A stretch of DNA of 64,000 nt from Roseibacillus sp. (GCA_002686085.1 NZAC01000071.1:1-64000); one strand, 5' to 3'. Shown: positions 1-9,561, counted from the first letter of the stretch. Notes: generated by a model from the sequence alone, not told the origin. Numbers and translations: made by a program.

Positions 1-404
1 ACCGTCCCGTTCCCGAGGCCGAGGATAATCGATCCTGCGTAGAGGAACCAATAGGCCTGTGTCTGGGCGTCTTTGAGAGCTTGGCCCTCCAGACCTTCCG
101 CGTTGACCGTTCCGTAGGCCATGAACGCAAGGACGGCATAGGCCACATAACATATGAAGCTAAAGACCATCGCTACCCGATACCCGATCTTATCAATAAT
201 CAGGCTGAAGAGGATGATGCTGATTGCGAAGGGCCAGATTCCTGCTCCGAAAAGTCTCTGAGCCTGAACCCCGTCGAGGCCGAAGGTCGCGGGCCAGAGG
301 TCGGGCATATTCACCATGAACGCCCTGGTAATAAAGGCGAAGGCAGTCGTGATGAGGGCGATGAAGCACCCCCAAAAAACTAACTTATCGTTACGGTCTT
401 TCAT
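1..404 (-). CDS. MFS transporter, N-terminal part (gene runs off the window)
   Basis: The reverse strand from the ATG at 404 stays open to the window edge, giving the first 134 residues. It begins MKDRNDKLVFWG, then a hydrophobic helix (about 10-29), a loop, a second helix (about 54-70), the cytoplasmic-loop motif DKIGYR, two further hydrophobic helices, and GLGNGT at the edge. Four or five membrane spans with DxxGxR between spans 2 and 3 is the pattern of the major facilitator superfamily. The substrate cannot be read; sugar or nucleoside uptake would fit the neighbourhood but is a guess. The rest of the gene lies outside this window. No Shine-Dalgarno is seen before the ATG. Confidence 0.8.
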   Translation of the reverse strand, partial: MKDRNDKLVFWGCFIALITTAFAFITRAFMVNMPDLWPATFGLDGVQAQRLFGAGIWPFAISIILFSLIIDKIGYRVAMVFSFICYVAYAVLAFMAYGTVNAEGLEGQALKDAQTQAYWFLYAGSIILGLGNGT

Positions 405-435
405 ATTGTGTGTCTAGTAGGTTAGAAGCGCGGGG

Positions 436-463
436 ATTATGAGGTCCAATCTTCATAACACAA
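436..463 (-). promoter_or_regulatory. possible promoter of the MFS transporter gene
   Basis: On the minus strand TTGTGT (458-463) is followed after 16 bases by CATAAT (436-441), about 32 bases before the ATG at 404. This resembles a sigma-70 pair. It was judged by eye, so confidence is low. Confidence 0.3.
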
Positions 464-540
464 GTTCCTTGGTAGATAACCAGCTCCTCCGCATCTGAGA
501 GACAGTCCGCCTCTTTAAAAGCTTTTGCGTAAAAATACAA

Positions 541-569
541 AAGCCGCCTCTTTCGTAGAGAGGCGGCTT
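541..569 (-). terminator. Rho-independent terminator downstream of ilvC
   Basis: A perfect 11-base stem (541-551 with 559-569, AAGCCGCCTCT) encloses a 7-base loop. Read on the minus strand it is followed by a T-rich tract (TTTTGTATTTTTACG). There is no T-run on the plus side, so it serves the minus-strand transcript ending with ilvC, about 78 bases past its stop. Confidence 0.85.
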
Positions 570-646
570 ACCTCAGACCCTGTTAATCATCTAGGAGTCT
601 GCTGCCACGGAGCCGGAGTAACCGGGTAATTACTCCGTTCTTATCA

Positions 647-1699
647 TTATTTTGATGTCGAAACGTAGCTGGCTTGGCTCACTCCCTTACCCACAGTCTT
701 GGCCTTCTTTCCAAGCCAAGTCATCATTCCTCGGAGCTTGGCACCGACCTTCTCAATACCGTGCTTCTCCTCGGTCTTGCGGATCTTGTTGAAGTTTTTA
801 CACCCCGCCTCGAACTCTCCCACCCATTCCTTGGCGAACTTGCCACTTTCAATGGTCTTGAGCTGGCGACGCATCCGATTCTTAACCGACTCGTTGATGA
901 TCTTCGGTCCCACCGTGACGTCCCCGTACTCCGCAGTCTCCGAGATAGAGAATCGCATTCCAGCAATCCCGCTCTCATTCATGAGATCGACGATGAGCTT
1001 GAGCTCGTGGAGGCATTCGAAGTAAGCCATTTCTGGCGAGTAGCCCGCTTCCACTAGCACCTCGTAGCCCGCCTTCACCAGAGCGGAGGCTCCCCCGCAG
1101 AGAACGCACTGTTCACCAAAGAGATCAGTCACTGTTTCTTCGCGGAAGTTGGTTTCGAAGACACCCGCGCGGGTACCCCCAATCCCCTTGGCCCATGCAA
1201 GAGCTGTCTGCTTGGCCTTTCCGGTCGCATCCTTGTCGACCGCAATCAGGGTCGGAACACCCTTCTTCTCGACAAACTGGCTCCGTACCGTGTGCCCTGG
1301 GCCCTTGGGAGCAACCATGATAACATCAATGTCATCCGGAGTATCAATGAGATCAAAATGAACCGCAAACCCGTGGGAAAAGAGGAGGGTCTTTCCTGCC
1401 GAGAGGTTGGGAGCAATATCCTTTTCGTAAACCGAGGGAATCACGGTGTCAGGAGTCGCGACAAAAATCACATCCGCATGCTTCACCGCATCTCCGGTAT
1501 CCATGACCTTGAAGCCGAGTTTTTTGGCAACGGGACGGGATTTTGACTTGGCGTAGAGCCCGATGGTCACGTCACAGCCACTCTCCTTGAGATTGAGAGC
1601 ATGAGCGTGTCCTTGGGATCCGAATCCGATCACAGCAAGCTTCTTCCGCCGGATGGCGTTAATGTTGGCGTCCTTGTTGGTATAAATCTTGGTGGCCAT
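647..1699 (-). CDS. ilvC: ketol-acid reductoisomerase (class I)
   Basis: Second step of branched-chain amino-acid synthesis: isomerises and reduces acetolactate or acetohydroxybutyrate with NADPH in the cytoplasm. The 350 residues have the N-terminal Rossmann domain with GFGSQGHAHAL at 25-35. The C-terminal knotted domain carries the Mg-binding motifs DLFGEQ and ECLHELKLIVD and the motif GMRFSISETAEYGD. Length fits the short class I form, with a slightly long tail ending SYVSTSK. I chose the ATG at 1699 (MATKIYTNKDAN) rather than an in-frame upstream start at 1753, because family members begin near this point and the extra 18 residues have no family character. The gene lies 87 bases downstream of the cysteine desulfurase on the same strand and could share its transcript. 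No other ilv or leu genes are nearby. Confidence 0.96.
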   Translation of the reverse strand: MATKIYTNKDANINAIRRKKLAVIGFGSQGHAHALNLKESGCDVTIGLYAKSKSRPVAKKLGFKVMDTGDAVKHADVIFVATPDTVIPSVYEKDIAPNLSAGKTLLFSHGFAVHFDLIDTPDDIDVIMVAPKGPGHTVRSQFVEKKGVPTLIAVDKDATGKAKQTALAWAKGIGGTRAGVFETNFREETVTDLFGEQCVLCGGASALVKAGYEVLVEAGYSPEMAYFECLHELKLIVDLMNESGIAGMRFSISETAEYGDVTVGPKIINESVKNRMRRQLKTIESGKFAKEWVGEFEAGCKNFNKIRKTEEKHGIEKVGAKLRGMMTWLGKKAKTVGKGVSQASYVSTSK

Positions 1700-1786
1700 G
1701 GTGATATGGGTCAGTGGGCCGCGGAGACTGCGGTAGCGGTGGGCCCTCGTCAAGCCGCGAGGTGCGTCCCGTTAGCTGGCGGTTAA

Positions 1787-2971
1787 CTAACTTCCGTAGA
1801 CAACCACAGGTCCAATCCCAGGCGGACCCTGCACGCTGCGGAGCTTGGCGACCGCCGCGGCCACTGCGCTGGCAGCCTCTTCCACCTCTTCGTCGGTGGT
1901 GAAGAGAGAAAGAGAAATTCGCAGGCTACTCCGGGCCTTCTCATCGGAGAACCCCATAGCCTTCTGGACATGGCTGGGCTGCTGCTTTCCCGTCATACAG
2001 GCACTTCCTGCCGAACACTGCACCCCGGCCTCATCAAGAAGGATAAGCAGACCTGCCGCCTCACAGTGGTCAAAGGACGCATGAATGATGTTAGCTGCCC
2101 GGTGCTCCCTGGAGCCGTTCAGTGTCACGCCCTCGATTTCGCTTACCAAACGATCCTCGAACCGGTCCCGGCGTTTGCGCACTCCCGCGTGACCGTCCCG
2201 GTCGAGCTCTCCTTTCATAATTTCAGCGGCTTTTCCCAGTCCAATGATAAAGGGCACGTTTTCGGTGCCACTTCGCCGCTCACTCTCCTGCCCTCCACCG
2301 CGAAGCATCGGTTCAAAGCGAAGACCCTGCCGGACATAGAGAGCTCCCACTCCCTTAGGGGCATGAAACTTATGCCCACTCAGGGAGAGATAGTCGACCG
2401 GCACCTCCCGAACATCCACCGGCATCTTTCCTACTGCCTGAATGGCATCGGTATGAAATGCCCAGCCAGCCTCCTTAACCACGGCACAGGCCTCGGCGAC
2501 CGGGTGGGTCACCCCGGTCTCGTTGTTAGACCACATTACCGAGGCGAATCCCGGGCGCTCACTATCTACAAGTTCACTGAGTTGGTCGAGACTGAGGCGG
2601 CCGTCGCCCTGCACGCTGCACATGGAGACATCATAGCCCACCGCCGCCATCGCCTCACAGGGTCGCAAAACAGCACTATGCTCGGTCGCCCCGGTAACAA
2701 CCTTCGACTCCTTCCGACCCACATGGCGGGCCAGCCACTTCAAGGTCATGTTGTTAGACTCGGTCCCCCCTCCCGTAAAAACAATCTCATCCGGGTGGGC
2801 GTTAATCAGCGCAGCGACCTGCTCCCGCGCGGCCGAAAGAGCGTCCCGGACCGTTCGGGCGGAGCGGTATCCACTCGAGGGATTATGCCAATGCTCCGTC
2901 AGGTAGGGCATCATGGCCTCTACCACCTCCGGATGAATCTGGGATGTCGCGTTAGAGTCGAGATAGATCAT
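1787..2971 (-). CDS. cysteine desulfurase (NifS/IscS family)
   Basis: PLP enzyme that takes sulfur from cysteine as a persulfide for Fe-S clusters, thiamine or tRNA thiolation. In the 394 residues the start MIYLDSNATSQ is typical. The PLP lysine is Lys201 in SGHKFHAPKG, with His98 (ATEHSA) and Asp175 (HTDA) as cofactor ligands. The catalytic cysteine is Cys325 in SAGSACMTG, a loop of the group I NifS/IscS form. I preferred the ATG at 2971 over one at 3040, since family proteins start with the M-x-Y-L-D-N/S-A motif. No iscU, iscR, suf or mnmA gene is adjacent, so the acceptor is unknown and I give no symbol. The upstream heme-protein gene on the same strand stops 40 bases before this start. 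Confidence 0.93.
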   Translation of the reverse strand: MIYLDSNATSQIHPEVVEAMMPYLTEHWHNPSSGYRSARTVRDALSAAREQVAALINAHPDEIVFTGGGTESNNMTLKWLARHVGRKESKVVTGATEHSAVLRPCEAMAAVGYDVSMCSVQGDGRLSLDQLSELVDSERPGFASVMWSNNETGVTHPVAEACAVVKEAGWAFHTDAIQAVGKMPVDVREVPVDYLSLSGHKFHAPKGVGALYVRQGLRFEPMLRGGGQESERRSGTENVPFIIGLGKAAEIMKGELDRDGHAGVRKRRDRFEDRLVSEIEGVTLNGSREHRAANIIHASFDHCEAAGLLILLDEAGVQCSAGSACMTGKQQPSHVQKAMGFSDEKARSSLRISLSLFTTDEEVEEAASAVAAAVAKLRSVQGPPGIGPVVVYGS

Positions 2972-3011
2972 GAAGCTGTTCTCGAGCCCGCAACAGAAAG
3001 CGGGCGCTCTC

Positions 3012-5963
3012 TCACTTTCGCAGGAAGGCCACCAGATCACGCACCTCGCGATCAGTCATGGTCTGGAAGACCGCATCGGGCATGAGTGAATAGGGCAGAA
3101 CATCAACATGCGCGACGTCCGCCTTGTTCAAGTCAAAGCGGCCCACGTTGGAATCAAGAGTGTAGGATTCCGCGGTTTCCTCTGCAATCACCCCCAAAAC
3201 CACCCGCTCATCCGTAAGTTCGAACTTAAAGTAGCGGTAGCTCTCATCGATTTCTCCATCTGGATCAAGGACATGAGGAAGGAGGTAATCGAGGTCTGCA
3301 ACCTCCGAAGGGTTCAGAGCCGGACCGGACAGCCCCCCCTCACCGTTCACTGCATGGCAACGCCCACAACTATTCGAAAATACCAGATGTCCATGCTCCA
3401 GATCAGCTCCGCTGAGGTTCTCTTCAGAGAGAAGCTCACGGTAATGCGCAAATAATTCTGGCGTATTTTCCTCCGCCCTTGCGCCCTGACTCGCCAGCCC
3501 CACCGGTTGGTCGGAGAGGTGGCTCACCTCACCAGCACTCAATGCTCGTCGGTATATGCGGACCTCATTAATTCCCCCGTTGAAAAATTCCTCTACCGAG
3601 GGAGCTCCCCCAATCCAGAGCGCACCCTCACCATCAGCAGCTACCGAGCCCGCGCCGTAGGCCGCAAGATGGCCATCGACAAAAAGAAACCGTTCGCTCT
3701 TATCCTGCGTAATACAGACGTGATGCCAGCCCCTTGTCACTCGGGTGCCCTCTACATTGGACTTCTGTCCTCCCATAAGCCAGTGGCCCTCCTCGTTGAT
3801 CCAGACGCCATACCAATCTGATTTCGCCCGGGACTTGTTCACCAAAGCTGTCCATCCACGACCAGTCCCCTCGATATACACCCACGTGGCCAGCGAATAG
3901 GCATCATTTTTCCCGAAGGCAAGATCCTCCCGGTGGGCAATCTCAAGCCGATCATCTGCACCGTCAAACTTGAAGGCCCGTCGCCCTCCCAGAGAGGCCA
4001 CTACTGCAGGCCGAAAGGCTTTCTTTGGCTGGGACGCTCCACCCCACTCCTCGCTGCTACCGATGTCTTCTGCTTTGAGATGTAATACCAGCCCCTTCGC
4101 GGAGACCGACTTGGCCGGCTTGGCCTTGGGGCCCTTAGGGCGGGGTTTAACCGCCGCGGCCTTACCTCCTGCCTTTCTGCGGCGCGCAATGTATTCGCTG
4201 ACCTTCGGTATTTTGCAGGCAGCAACAATCTCCGCAGTCCGGTCCTCATCAGTGACAACCAGCGGCTCGAGGGCATACCAGATGAGTAGCGGAAGGTTAT
4301 GATCACTCTTGTCCTCCACATGGCCAACCAGAGCAGTCAGGACATCCCAACGCTTAGCATGATCGACGCGTTGCATCGCTGACGCAAGGAAGAGGCGAAC
4401 CACGGCACTCTTGTCCTCTCTCGCCATCACCGCCCACTTCTCGAGCACCGCATCAGGAACCCGCCTGTCCTCTGCAATGAGCTGAATCGCCCACGCCCGG
4501 ATATATTCGGCCTTGTCGTTCAGGAGGGGGGCCAGCATGACGTCTCCCAGTCCACCCACGAGCTGCAACGTCCAAAGAGCCCGCAGGCGGCGAGCCGGGT
4601 CCTCATGTTCGTCGAGAATCCTTCGCAATCCCCCAAGGGTCGCCGGCTTGATTTCTCCAGCGAGTGCCCGCTCCTGCAAAAGACGCCGGGACTGCCGGAC
4701 ATACCATTCGTTGGGGTGAAGATGCATCTCTACCAGTTCCTCGTCTGGCAGTTTCGTGAGATCCATGCCCACCGGGAAGCTCTGCTTTCCCCAGCTGTAT
4801 CTCCAGATCCGACCCGTCTTGCGGTGCAGGACCTTTCGCCCGCAGATATCAGAGTCGTGCCAATCGATGGCATACAGGGACCCGTCCGGACCGATCTCCA
4901 TGTTAAATCCAAGCCACTGCGGATCGTTGGACATCGAGAACGTGCCCCCAAACGTTGGATCACTTGCGACATACCCGGAGCCTTTCCTTTTAATCTCATC
5001 AACCAGCACCCCGTGCATGTGAATATTACACATGAAGAGCTTCTTCCGGTATTTCTCGGGGAACTGGTCCGCCAGGTAGAATCGTGCACCCCCATGTGCA
5101 GAGGGGTGGCGGTGATCCGCAATGGTCTTAATGTCGTCATAGACATAAGGGTTGAAGTGACGACCTGCCTGCCGGTGGTAGCGCCCGCCCTGAATGATGT
5201 GAAACATGTGCGGAATGACACAGGCAGTCACGAACGCCTGACCGTTCTCATCAAAATCCAGCCCCCACGGATTACTGGTGCCATAGGCGAACACCTCGAA
5301 CTTTTCATTGAGAGGGTGGTAGCGCCACACTCCGGCATTGATCTTCTGACGCTCACTATCAGGTGCACCGGGCTTGCCGACGTTGGAATGGGTAAAGACC
5401 CCATGAGTCCCGTATAACCAACCGTCGGGACCCCAGAGAAAACTGTTCAGGGTTTCATGGCGATCCTGCCGTCCCCATCCATCCAGCTTGATCTCAGGTT
5501 CGGCATCCGGAACGTCATCGCGATTCCGGTCCGGAATGAAGAGGAGATTAGGAGGAGAACCCACCCATACACCACCATGCCCCAGCGCAATCCCGGTAGG
5601 GAACATGATCTTGTCCTTGAAAACCTTCCGTTCGTCCATCTCACCGTCTCCATCAGTATCCGTGAGGATCACAATGCGGCCCTGTGGTCCCAAGTTGTAG
5701 AGGTCTGACCGTCTGGTCTCGTAATTGAGATTTTCGCAGAGCCAGATCCGGCCTCGCTCATCAAATGTGAAGGCAAAGGGTTGCTGACAATCTGGCTCAG
5801 CAGCAAAAGCATTCACTACGAAGCCCTCGGGACTTTTCATTTTGGCGATGGCCTCATCCGGAGAAAGGTATTTGAATGCGGCCTCTTTAGGGGGCTCCGC
5901 ATGGGCGAGGGACAGCAAGAGCAGACAGATCGGCAGTGCTTGCGGTATTAGGCGTGTGCTCAT
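3012..5963 (-). CDS. secreted PVC-type dehydrogenase with LamG and c-type heme domains
   Basis: 983-residue exported protein of a PVC family. In order: signal peptide (1-22, MSTRLIPQALPICLLLLSLA...); Piru_Ver_Nterm-type six-bladed propeller (about 30-430) with calcium-like loops such as DTDGDGEMDE and the segment GPDGWLYGTHG; an alpha-helical HEAT-like stretch (about 440-600); a Lys/Pro-rich linker; a LamG/concanavalin-like domain (about 615-815); and the C-terminal PVC heme-binding domain with CGRCH at 866-870. Family knowledge suggests sugar or alcohol oxidation coupled to the heme, but no PVC member of this exact layout is well characterised as far as I know. The ATG at 5963 is chosen because it directly precedes the signal peptide; an in-frame upstream start at 6026 adds 21 unsupported residues. 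LamG inserted before the heme domain distinguishes it from the protein at 33836. Confidence 0.88.
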   Translation of the reverse strand: MSTRLIPQALPICLLLLSLAHAEPPKEAAFKYLSPDEAIAKMKSPEGFVVNAFAAEPDCQQPFAFTFDERGRIWLCENLNYETRRSDLYNLGPQGRIVILTDTDGDGEMDERKVFKDKIMFPTGIALGHGGVWVGSPPNLLFIPDRNRDDVPDAEPEIKLDGWGRQDRHETLNSFLWGPDGWLYGTHGVFTHSNVGKPGAPDSERQKINAGVWRYHPLNEKFEVFAYGTSNPWGLDFDENGQAFVTACVIPHMFHIIQGGRYHRQAGRHFNPYVYDDIKTIADHRHPSAHGGARFYLADQFPEKYRKKLFMCNIHMHGVLVDEIKRKGSGYVASDPTFGGTFSMSNDPQWLGFNMEIGPDGSLYAIDWHDSDICGRKVLHRKTGRIWRYSWGKQSFPVGMDLTKLPDEELVEMHLHPNEWYVRQSRRLLQERALAGEIKPATLGGLRRILDEHEDPARRLRALWTLQLVGGLGDVMLAPLLNDKAEYIRAWAIQLIAEDRRVPDAVLEKWAVMAREDKSAVVRLFLASAMQRVDHAKRWDVLTALVGHVEDKSDHNLPLLIWYALEPLVVTDEDRTAEIVAACKIPKVSEYIARRRKAGGKAAAVKPRPKGPKAKPAKSVSAKGLVLHLKAEDIGSSEEWGGASQPKKAFRPAVVASLGGRRAFKFDGADDRLEIAHREDLAFGKNDAYSLATWVYIEGTGRGWTALVNKSRAKSDWYGVWINEEGHWLMGGQKSNVEGTRVTRGWHHVCITQDKSERFLFVDGHLAAYGAGSVAADGEGALWIGGAPSVEEFFNGGINEVRIYRRALSAGEVSHLSDQPVGLASQGARAEENTPELFAHYRELLSEENLSGADLEHGHLVFSNSCGRCHAVNGEGGLSGPALNPSEVADLDYLLPHVLDPDGEIDESYRYFKFELTDERVVLGVIAEETAESYTLDSNVGRFDLNKADVAHVDVLPYSLMPDAVFQTMTDREVRDLVAFLRK

Positions 5964-6150
5964 ACCACAAACTGAGTCCCTCTCACCTCCTTCGTCAAGA
6001 CACACATCCCGGGGAGTCGCGCCCACTGGAAGATAACCGTCGATATCCCCGGATTTCCATTTCTCTCAGAACCGCTATCGCCCTCTCCCCGATAAACACG
6101 TTTTCCACTGGGCAGACCAGAATTAGAGGCCTAAATTCGCGTCTCCTGCA

Positions 6151-7041
6151 ATGAAGACTTACCGCAATCTGTTAGCCGTCAGTTCACTACTCCTTACTTC
6201 GAGCCTCTTCTCCATGGCTCAGGCTCCAAAGATCGCCTGGGAGCTTTCGAAAGGCATCAAGGCCCCCGAGAGCGCCTACTATCATGAAAAGTCGGGTAAC
6301 ATCTACCTGTCCCAGGTCGGTGAAGGCGGTGGACTCGGCAAGGATGGAGACGGTTTGATCTCTGTTCTCAAGCCTGACGGAACGGTGGTGAATCCGCGCT
6401 GGTTCGCGGGACTCAACGCTCCCAAGGGACTCCGCTCTACGGGAGGAGTCCTCTGGGTTGCCGATATTGACCGCTTGGTCGGGATAACCATCGAAACCGC
6501 AAACACACTGGCGATCCATGAAGTCGCCGGAGCAAAATTTCTCAATGATGTCGCGGTGACGCCTAGGGGCACCGTGCTCGTATCCGACATGCTGGCCAGC
6601 TCCATTTACGCTCTCCAGGCCAACAAGATGTCTCAAATTGCTTCCGGAGTTGAACTCGACAGCCCAAACGGGCTCCTCGTGAATGGCAACACACTCTACA
6701 TCGCCGGGTGGGGACGCGACATTCAGGACTCCTTTGACACCCTGACTCTGGGGCGGCTTCTCGCCATGGACCTCCGCACCCGTAAGGTGAAACCAATAAC
6801 TGCGGCGACGGTGGGAAATCTGGATGGCGTAGAGCTGGATGGTAAGGGCGGCTTCCTTGTCACTGACTGGATTGAAGGTGCGGTTCTCCATATCAGCGCA
6901 AAGGGAGCAGTAACCTCCGTTCTGGACCTTCCCAAGGGGTCCGCTGACATCGCCTACATCGCCAAGAAAAAGCTGCTCATTGTTCCCCAGATGCTGGAGA
7001 ACAAGGTCACCGCCTTCGATCTCTCCGGCGTTCTCAAGTAA
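6151..7041 (+). CDS. secreted SMP-30/NHL-like beta-propeller protein
   Basis: 296 residues with a clear signal peptide (MKTYRNLLAVSSLLLTSSLF..., cleavage near Ala24). The mature part is built of repeated propeller strands: segments such as ESAYYHEKSGNIYLSQVGEG, GGVLWVADIDRLVGI, LNDVAVTPRGTVLVSDMLAS and DGVELDGKGGFLVTDW alternate hydrophobic strands with Asp/Gly turns, as in the SMP-30/gluconolactonase/LRE-like group. Substrate and activity cannot be read; it could be a lactonase or a non-catalytic periplasmic propeller. It is divergent from the large heme protein (188 bases between starts) and precedes a sulfatase on the same strand by 132 bases. Confidence 0.75.
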   Translation: MKTYRNLLAVSSLLLTSSLFSMAQAPKIAWELSKGIKAPESAYYHEKSGNIYLSQVGEGGGLGKDGDGLISVLKPDGTVVNPRWFAGLNAPKGLRSTGGVLWVADIDRLVGITIETANTLAIHEVAGAKFLNDVAVTPRGTVLVSDMLASSIYALQANKMSQIASGVELDSPNGLLVNGNTLYIAGWGRDIQDSFDTLTLGRLLAMDLRTRKVKPITAATVGNLDGVELDGKGGFLVTDWIEGAVLHISAKGAVTSVLDLPKGSADIAYIAKKKLLIVPQMLENKVTAFDLSGVLK

Positions 7042-7173
7042 CGGGGCCACAGCGCATCTGCCACTGCACGGCTCCACCTGCTCACAGCCGGGCAAACAAG
7101 CCCCTGCGTGATCGTGCCTGAAGCCTATTGAATCTGATTGGTTCCTCCCGTGAGGACACTAGGCTACCACGCC

Positions 7174-8646
7174 ATGATGCGGGCACTCCTTATTCTCACT
7201 CTCCTTGTCTGCAGCTGCGCCCCAAAACTCACCGCAGCTGATCCTTCTAAGTATAACGTCCTCTTCCTCATTTCCGACGATCTCACCTACACGGCGCTTT
7301 CGTGCTACGGCAATAAAGTCTGTCAAACTCCTAACATTGATCGTCTCGCTGCGCGTGGGACACGCTTCACCAGAGCCTACTGTCAGGGAACCTACTGCGG
7401 TCCCTCCCGTGCTTCCTTCATGTCAGGCTATTATCCCCATGCCACCGGAGAACTCGGTTACCGTAATCCCCGGCCGCGAATCGGAACCCGTGCGACATGG
7501 TCACAGCACTTTATCAACAACGGCTATCATGCTGCCCGTGTCAGCAAGATCTATCACATGGGGGTTCCCGGCGGAATCGAGAGCGGAGGTCATGGCGCTG
7601 ATGATGAGGCCTCTTGGACCGAGCGATTCAACAGCAAGGGTCCTGAGTGGAGAGCCCCCGGTAACGGAGAGACCCTTCAGAATAATCCCGACGGAAAAAA
7701 ACCACCCGTAGGTGGAAACACCTTCGTCGTAGTGGAGGCCGACGGGGACGATCTCGTCCACTCCGATGGACAAACCGCAGCTAAGGCCTGCCAGCTTATC
7801 GCAGAGCGAAAGAACTCAAAGCAACCCTTCTGGCTCGGGGTCGGCTTCGTCCGCCCACATGTTCCCTTCGTTGCCCCCCGTTCCTACTACAAGCCCTTCC
7901 TTCCCTACAGCAAGATGATCCTCCCTCCCAAGGTCAAGGACGATTGGGAAGACATCCCGAAAGCCGGCATCAATTACTGCACCAGTATCAACATGAAAAT
8001 GGACGTCCGCCGGCAGAAGAAGGCCGTCGGAGGATACTATGCCTCGGTCGCCTACATGGATGCTCAGGTGGGAAAGGTTCTTGATGCACTGGACCAATCC
8101 GGGCTCGCCGAGAAGACCATCATTATCTTTACAAGCGACCATGGATTTCACCTCGGCGAGCACGATTTCTGGGCCAAGGTCAGCCTGCGGGACGAGTCCG
8201 CCGGTGTTCCCCTCATTATCTGCGTCCCCGGGAAAAAACCCGCGGTCTGCCATTCCTTTGTCGAACTACTGGACCTCTATCCCACCACCGCCGCCCTCTG
8301 CGGCCTCAAGGTGCCTGAGCGGCTCCAGGGGAAGGACATTTCCCGCATGCTCGACGACCCTGAGCACGAAGTACGGAAGGATGCTTTTTGCGTGGCTCCA
8401 ATGAGAAAGGGGTTTCTTCTCCGTGACCGGAACTGGGCCTATCTTCAGTATGGTGAAGAAGCTGCAGGGGGACGGGAATTGTTCGATATGGTCAAGGATC
8501 CAGGACAATTCACCAATCTTGCTGACAACGCCTCACATGCAGATATCACCCGAAGCTTCGAGGATCGCCTCGCCACCAAGCTGAAGGCCATCCGCACAAA
8601 CGATCTGGGGATTTCCTACAAGAGATCCGGAGCCCGTAAAAAATAA
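7174..8646 (+). CDS. secreted sulfatase (iduronate-2-sulfatase-like)
   Basis: 490 residues. The N-terminus is a signal sequence (MMRALLILTLLVCSCAPKLTAA); the LLVCSC stretch could serve as a lipobox, so lipid anchoring is possible. The sulfatase fold follows: metal-binding Asp35-Asp36 in FLISDDLTYT, the formylglycine motif CGPSR at 75-79, PHVPFVAP, and the late metal-binding segment TSDHGFHLGEHDFWAK. Layout resembles type I sulfatases of the iduronate-2-sulfatase branch (S1_7-like). Cys75 must be converted to formylglycine by a maturase not in this window. A TTGGTT/TAGGCT pair at 7138-7143 and 7160-7165 just before the ATG could be a promoter. An in-frame TTG at 7138 falls in it, so I reject that start. 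Confidence 0.9.
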   Translation: MMRALLILTLLVCSCAPKLTAADPSKYNVLFLISDDLTYTALSCYGNKVCQTPNIDRLAARGTRFTRAYCQGTYCGPSRASFMSGYYPHATGELGYRNPRPRIGTRATWSQHFINNGYHAARVSKIYHMGVPGGIESGGHGADDEASWTERFNSKGPEWRAPGNGETLQNNPDGKKPPVGGNTFVVVEADGDDLVHSDGQTAAKACQLIAERKNSKQPFWLGVGFVRPHVPFVAPRSYYKPFLPYSKMILPPKVKDDWEDIPKAGINYCTSINMKMDVRRQKKAVGGYYASVAYMDAQVGKVLDALDQSGLAEKTIIIFTSDHGFHLGEHDFWAKVSLRDESAGVPLIICVPGKKPAVCHSFVELLDLYPTTAALCGLKVPERLQGKDISRMLDDPEHEVRKDAFCVAPMRKGFLLRDRNWAYLQYGEEAAGGRELFDMVKDPGQFTNLADNASHADITRSFEDRLATKLKAIRTNDLGISYKRSGARKK

Positions 8647-8756
8647 CTCTGATTCCTCCCACCCGCCGGAATTGATGGCCGGTCGCTTCTTGCTCCTGAC
8701 TTTCATCATGCCTAGACTCTGCCATCACGACCTCTCTCAATGATCCCAATGCCACC

Positions 8757-9539
8757 ATGGCGGTCTTTCTCGATTTGGAGAATATCGCCATTGGTGCCCG
8801 CGATGCCCGCTATCCAACCTTCTCGATTGCGAAAGTCTTTGAACGCCTGTTCTTACGGGGGCACATCGTCCTGAAAAAGGCTTACTGCGACTTCTCACGG
8901 TTTAAGGAATTCAAACGCGACCTTCACGATACCGCCTTCGAGCTGATTGAAATTCCTCACTTCCGACAGTCCGGCAAGAATTCTGCTGATATCCGAATGG
9001 TGGTGGACGCCTTGGACCTCTGCTATACCAAGAGCCACGTCGACACCTTCGTGATCATTTCAGGAGACTCCGATTTTTCGCCGCTCGTCAGTAAACTTCG
9101 CGAAAACGCAAAGACCGTCATTGGCGTCGGCGTGAAGAACTCCAGCTCGGATCTCTTCATCAAGAATTGTGACGAGTTTATCTACTACGATGATCTCGTC
9201 CGTAAATCACCTGCCAAGAAGACCACCAAGAGGAAGGTGGCCAGAAAGGCCGCCAAGAAGAAAACTGCGGGCCGAAAGTCCTCAGAAGGCCCCCCCACCG
9301 AAGCTGCTCTGGAACAGGTCGCAGACACCTTCGAGGCCCTCCTTGAAGAGCGGGGCAACGATGAGGCCATCTGGGGGTCTATGATCAAACAGGCCCTCAA
9401 GCGCCGTAACCCGGGATTCAACGAACGAGCCCATGGCTTCAGGTCCTTTAACGAGGTCCTGCTAGGTGCAGAAGAACACGGCTTCCTGAAACTTGAGGCT
9501 GACGAGCGCTCTGGTGGATACACCGTTCATCCGGCCTGA
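8757..9539 (+). CDS. NYN-domain protein with C-terminal LOTUS/OST-HTH domain
   Basis: 260 residues in three parts. An N-terminal NYN (PIN-like) nuclease-type domain (1-150) shows the conserved acids in MAVFLDLENIAIG, NSADIRMVVDAL and VIISGDSDFSPL. A Lys/Arg/Ala-rich linker (about 152-172, KKTTKRKVARKAAKKKTAGRK) follows. A C-terminal winged-helix LOTUS/OST-HTH domain (about 185-258) ends FLKLEADERSGGYTVHPA. NYN proteins are predicted Mg-dependent RNases, and LOTUS domains bind RNA, so RNA processing is inferred. No signal peptide. It is convergent with the yebC gene, with 22 bases between. The basic linker resembles tails that bind nucleic acid. Confidence 0.87.
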   Translation: MAVFLDLENIAIGARDARYPTFSIAKVFERLFLRGHIVLKKAYCDFSRFKEFKRDLHDTAFELIEIPHFRQSGKNSADIRMVVDALDLCYTKSHVDTFVIISGDSDFSPLVSKLRENAKTVIGVGVKNSSSDLFIKNCDEFIYYDDLVRKSPAKKTTKRKVARKAAKKKTAGRKSSEGPPTEAALEQVADTFEALLEERGNDEAIWGSMIKQALKRRNPGFNERAHGFRSFNEVLLGAEEHGFLKLEADERSGGYTVHPA

Positions 9540-9561
9540 CTCTCGATCTCTCTCCGCGGAA

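Noticed and set aside
1970-3085. Long open frame (371 codons) on the plus strand opposite the cysteine desulfurase
   Set aside because: It is fully antisense to a well-recognised enzyme, with no domain, signal or start of its own.
6187-7095. 302-codon minus-strand frame opposite the SMP-30-like gene
   Set aside because: The plus-strand product has a signal peptide and propeller repeats; the minus frame has neither and reads as a shadow.
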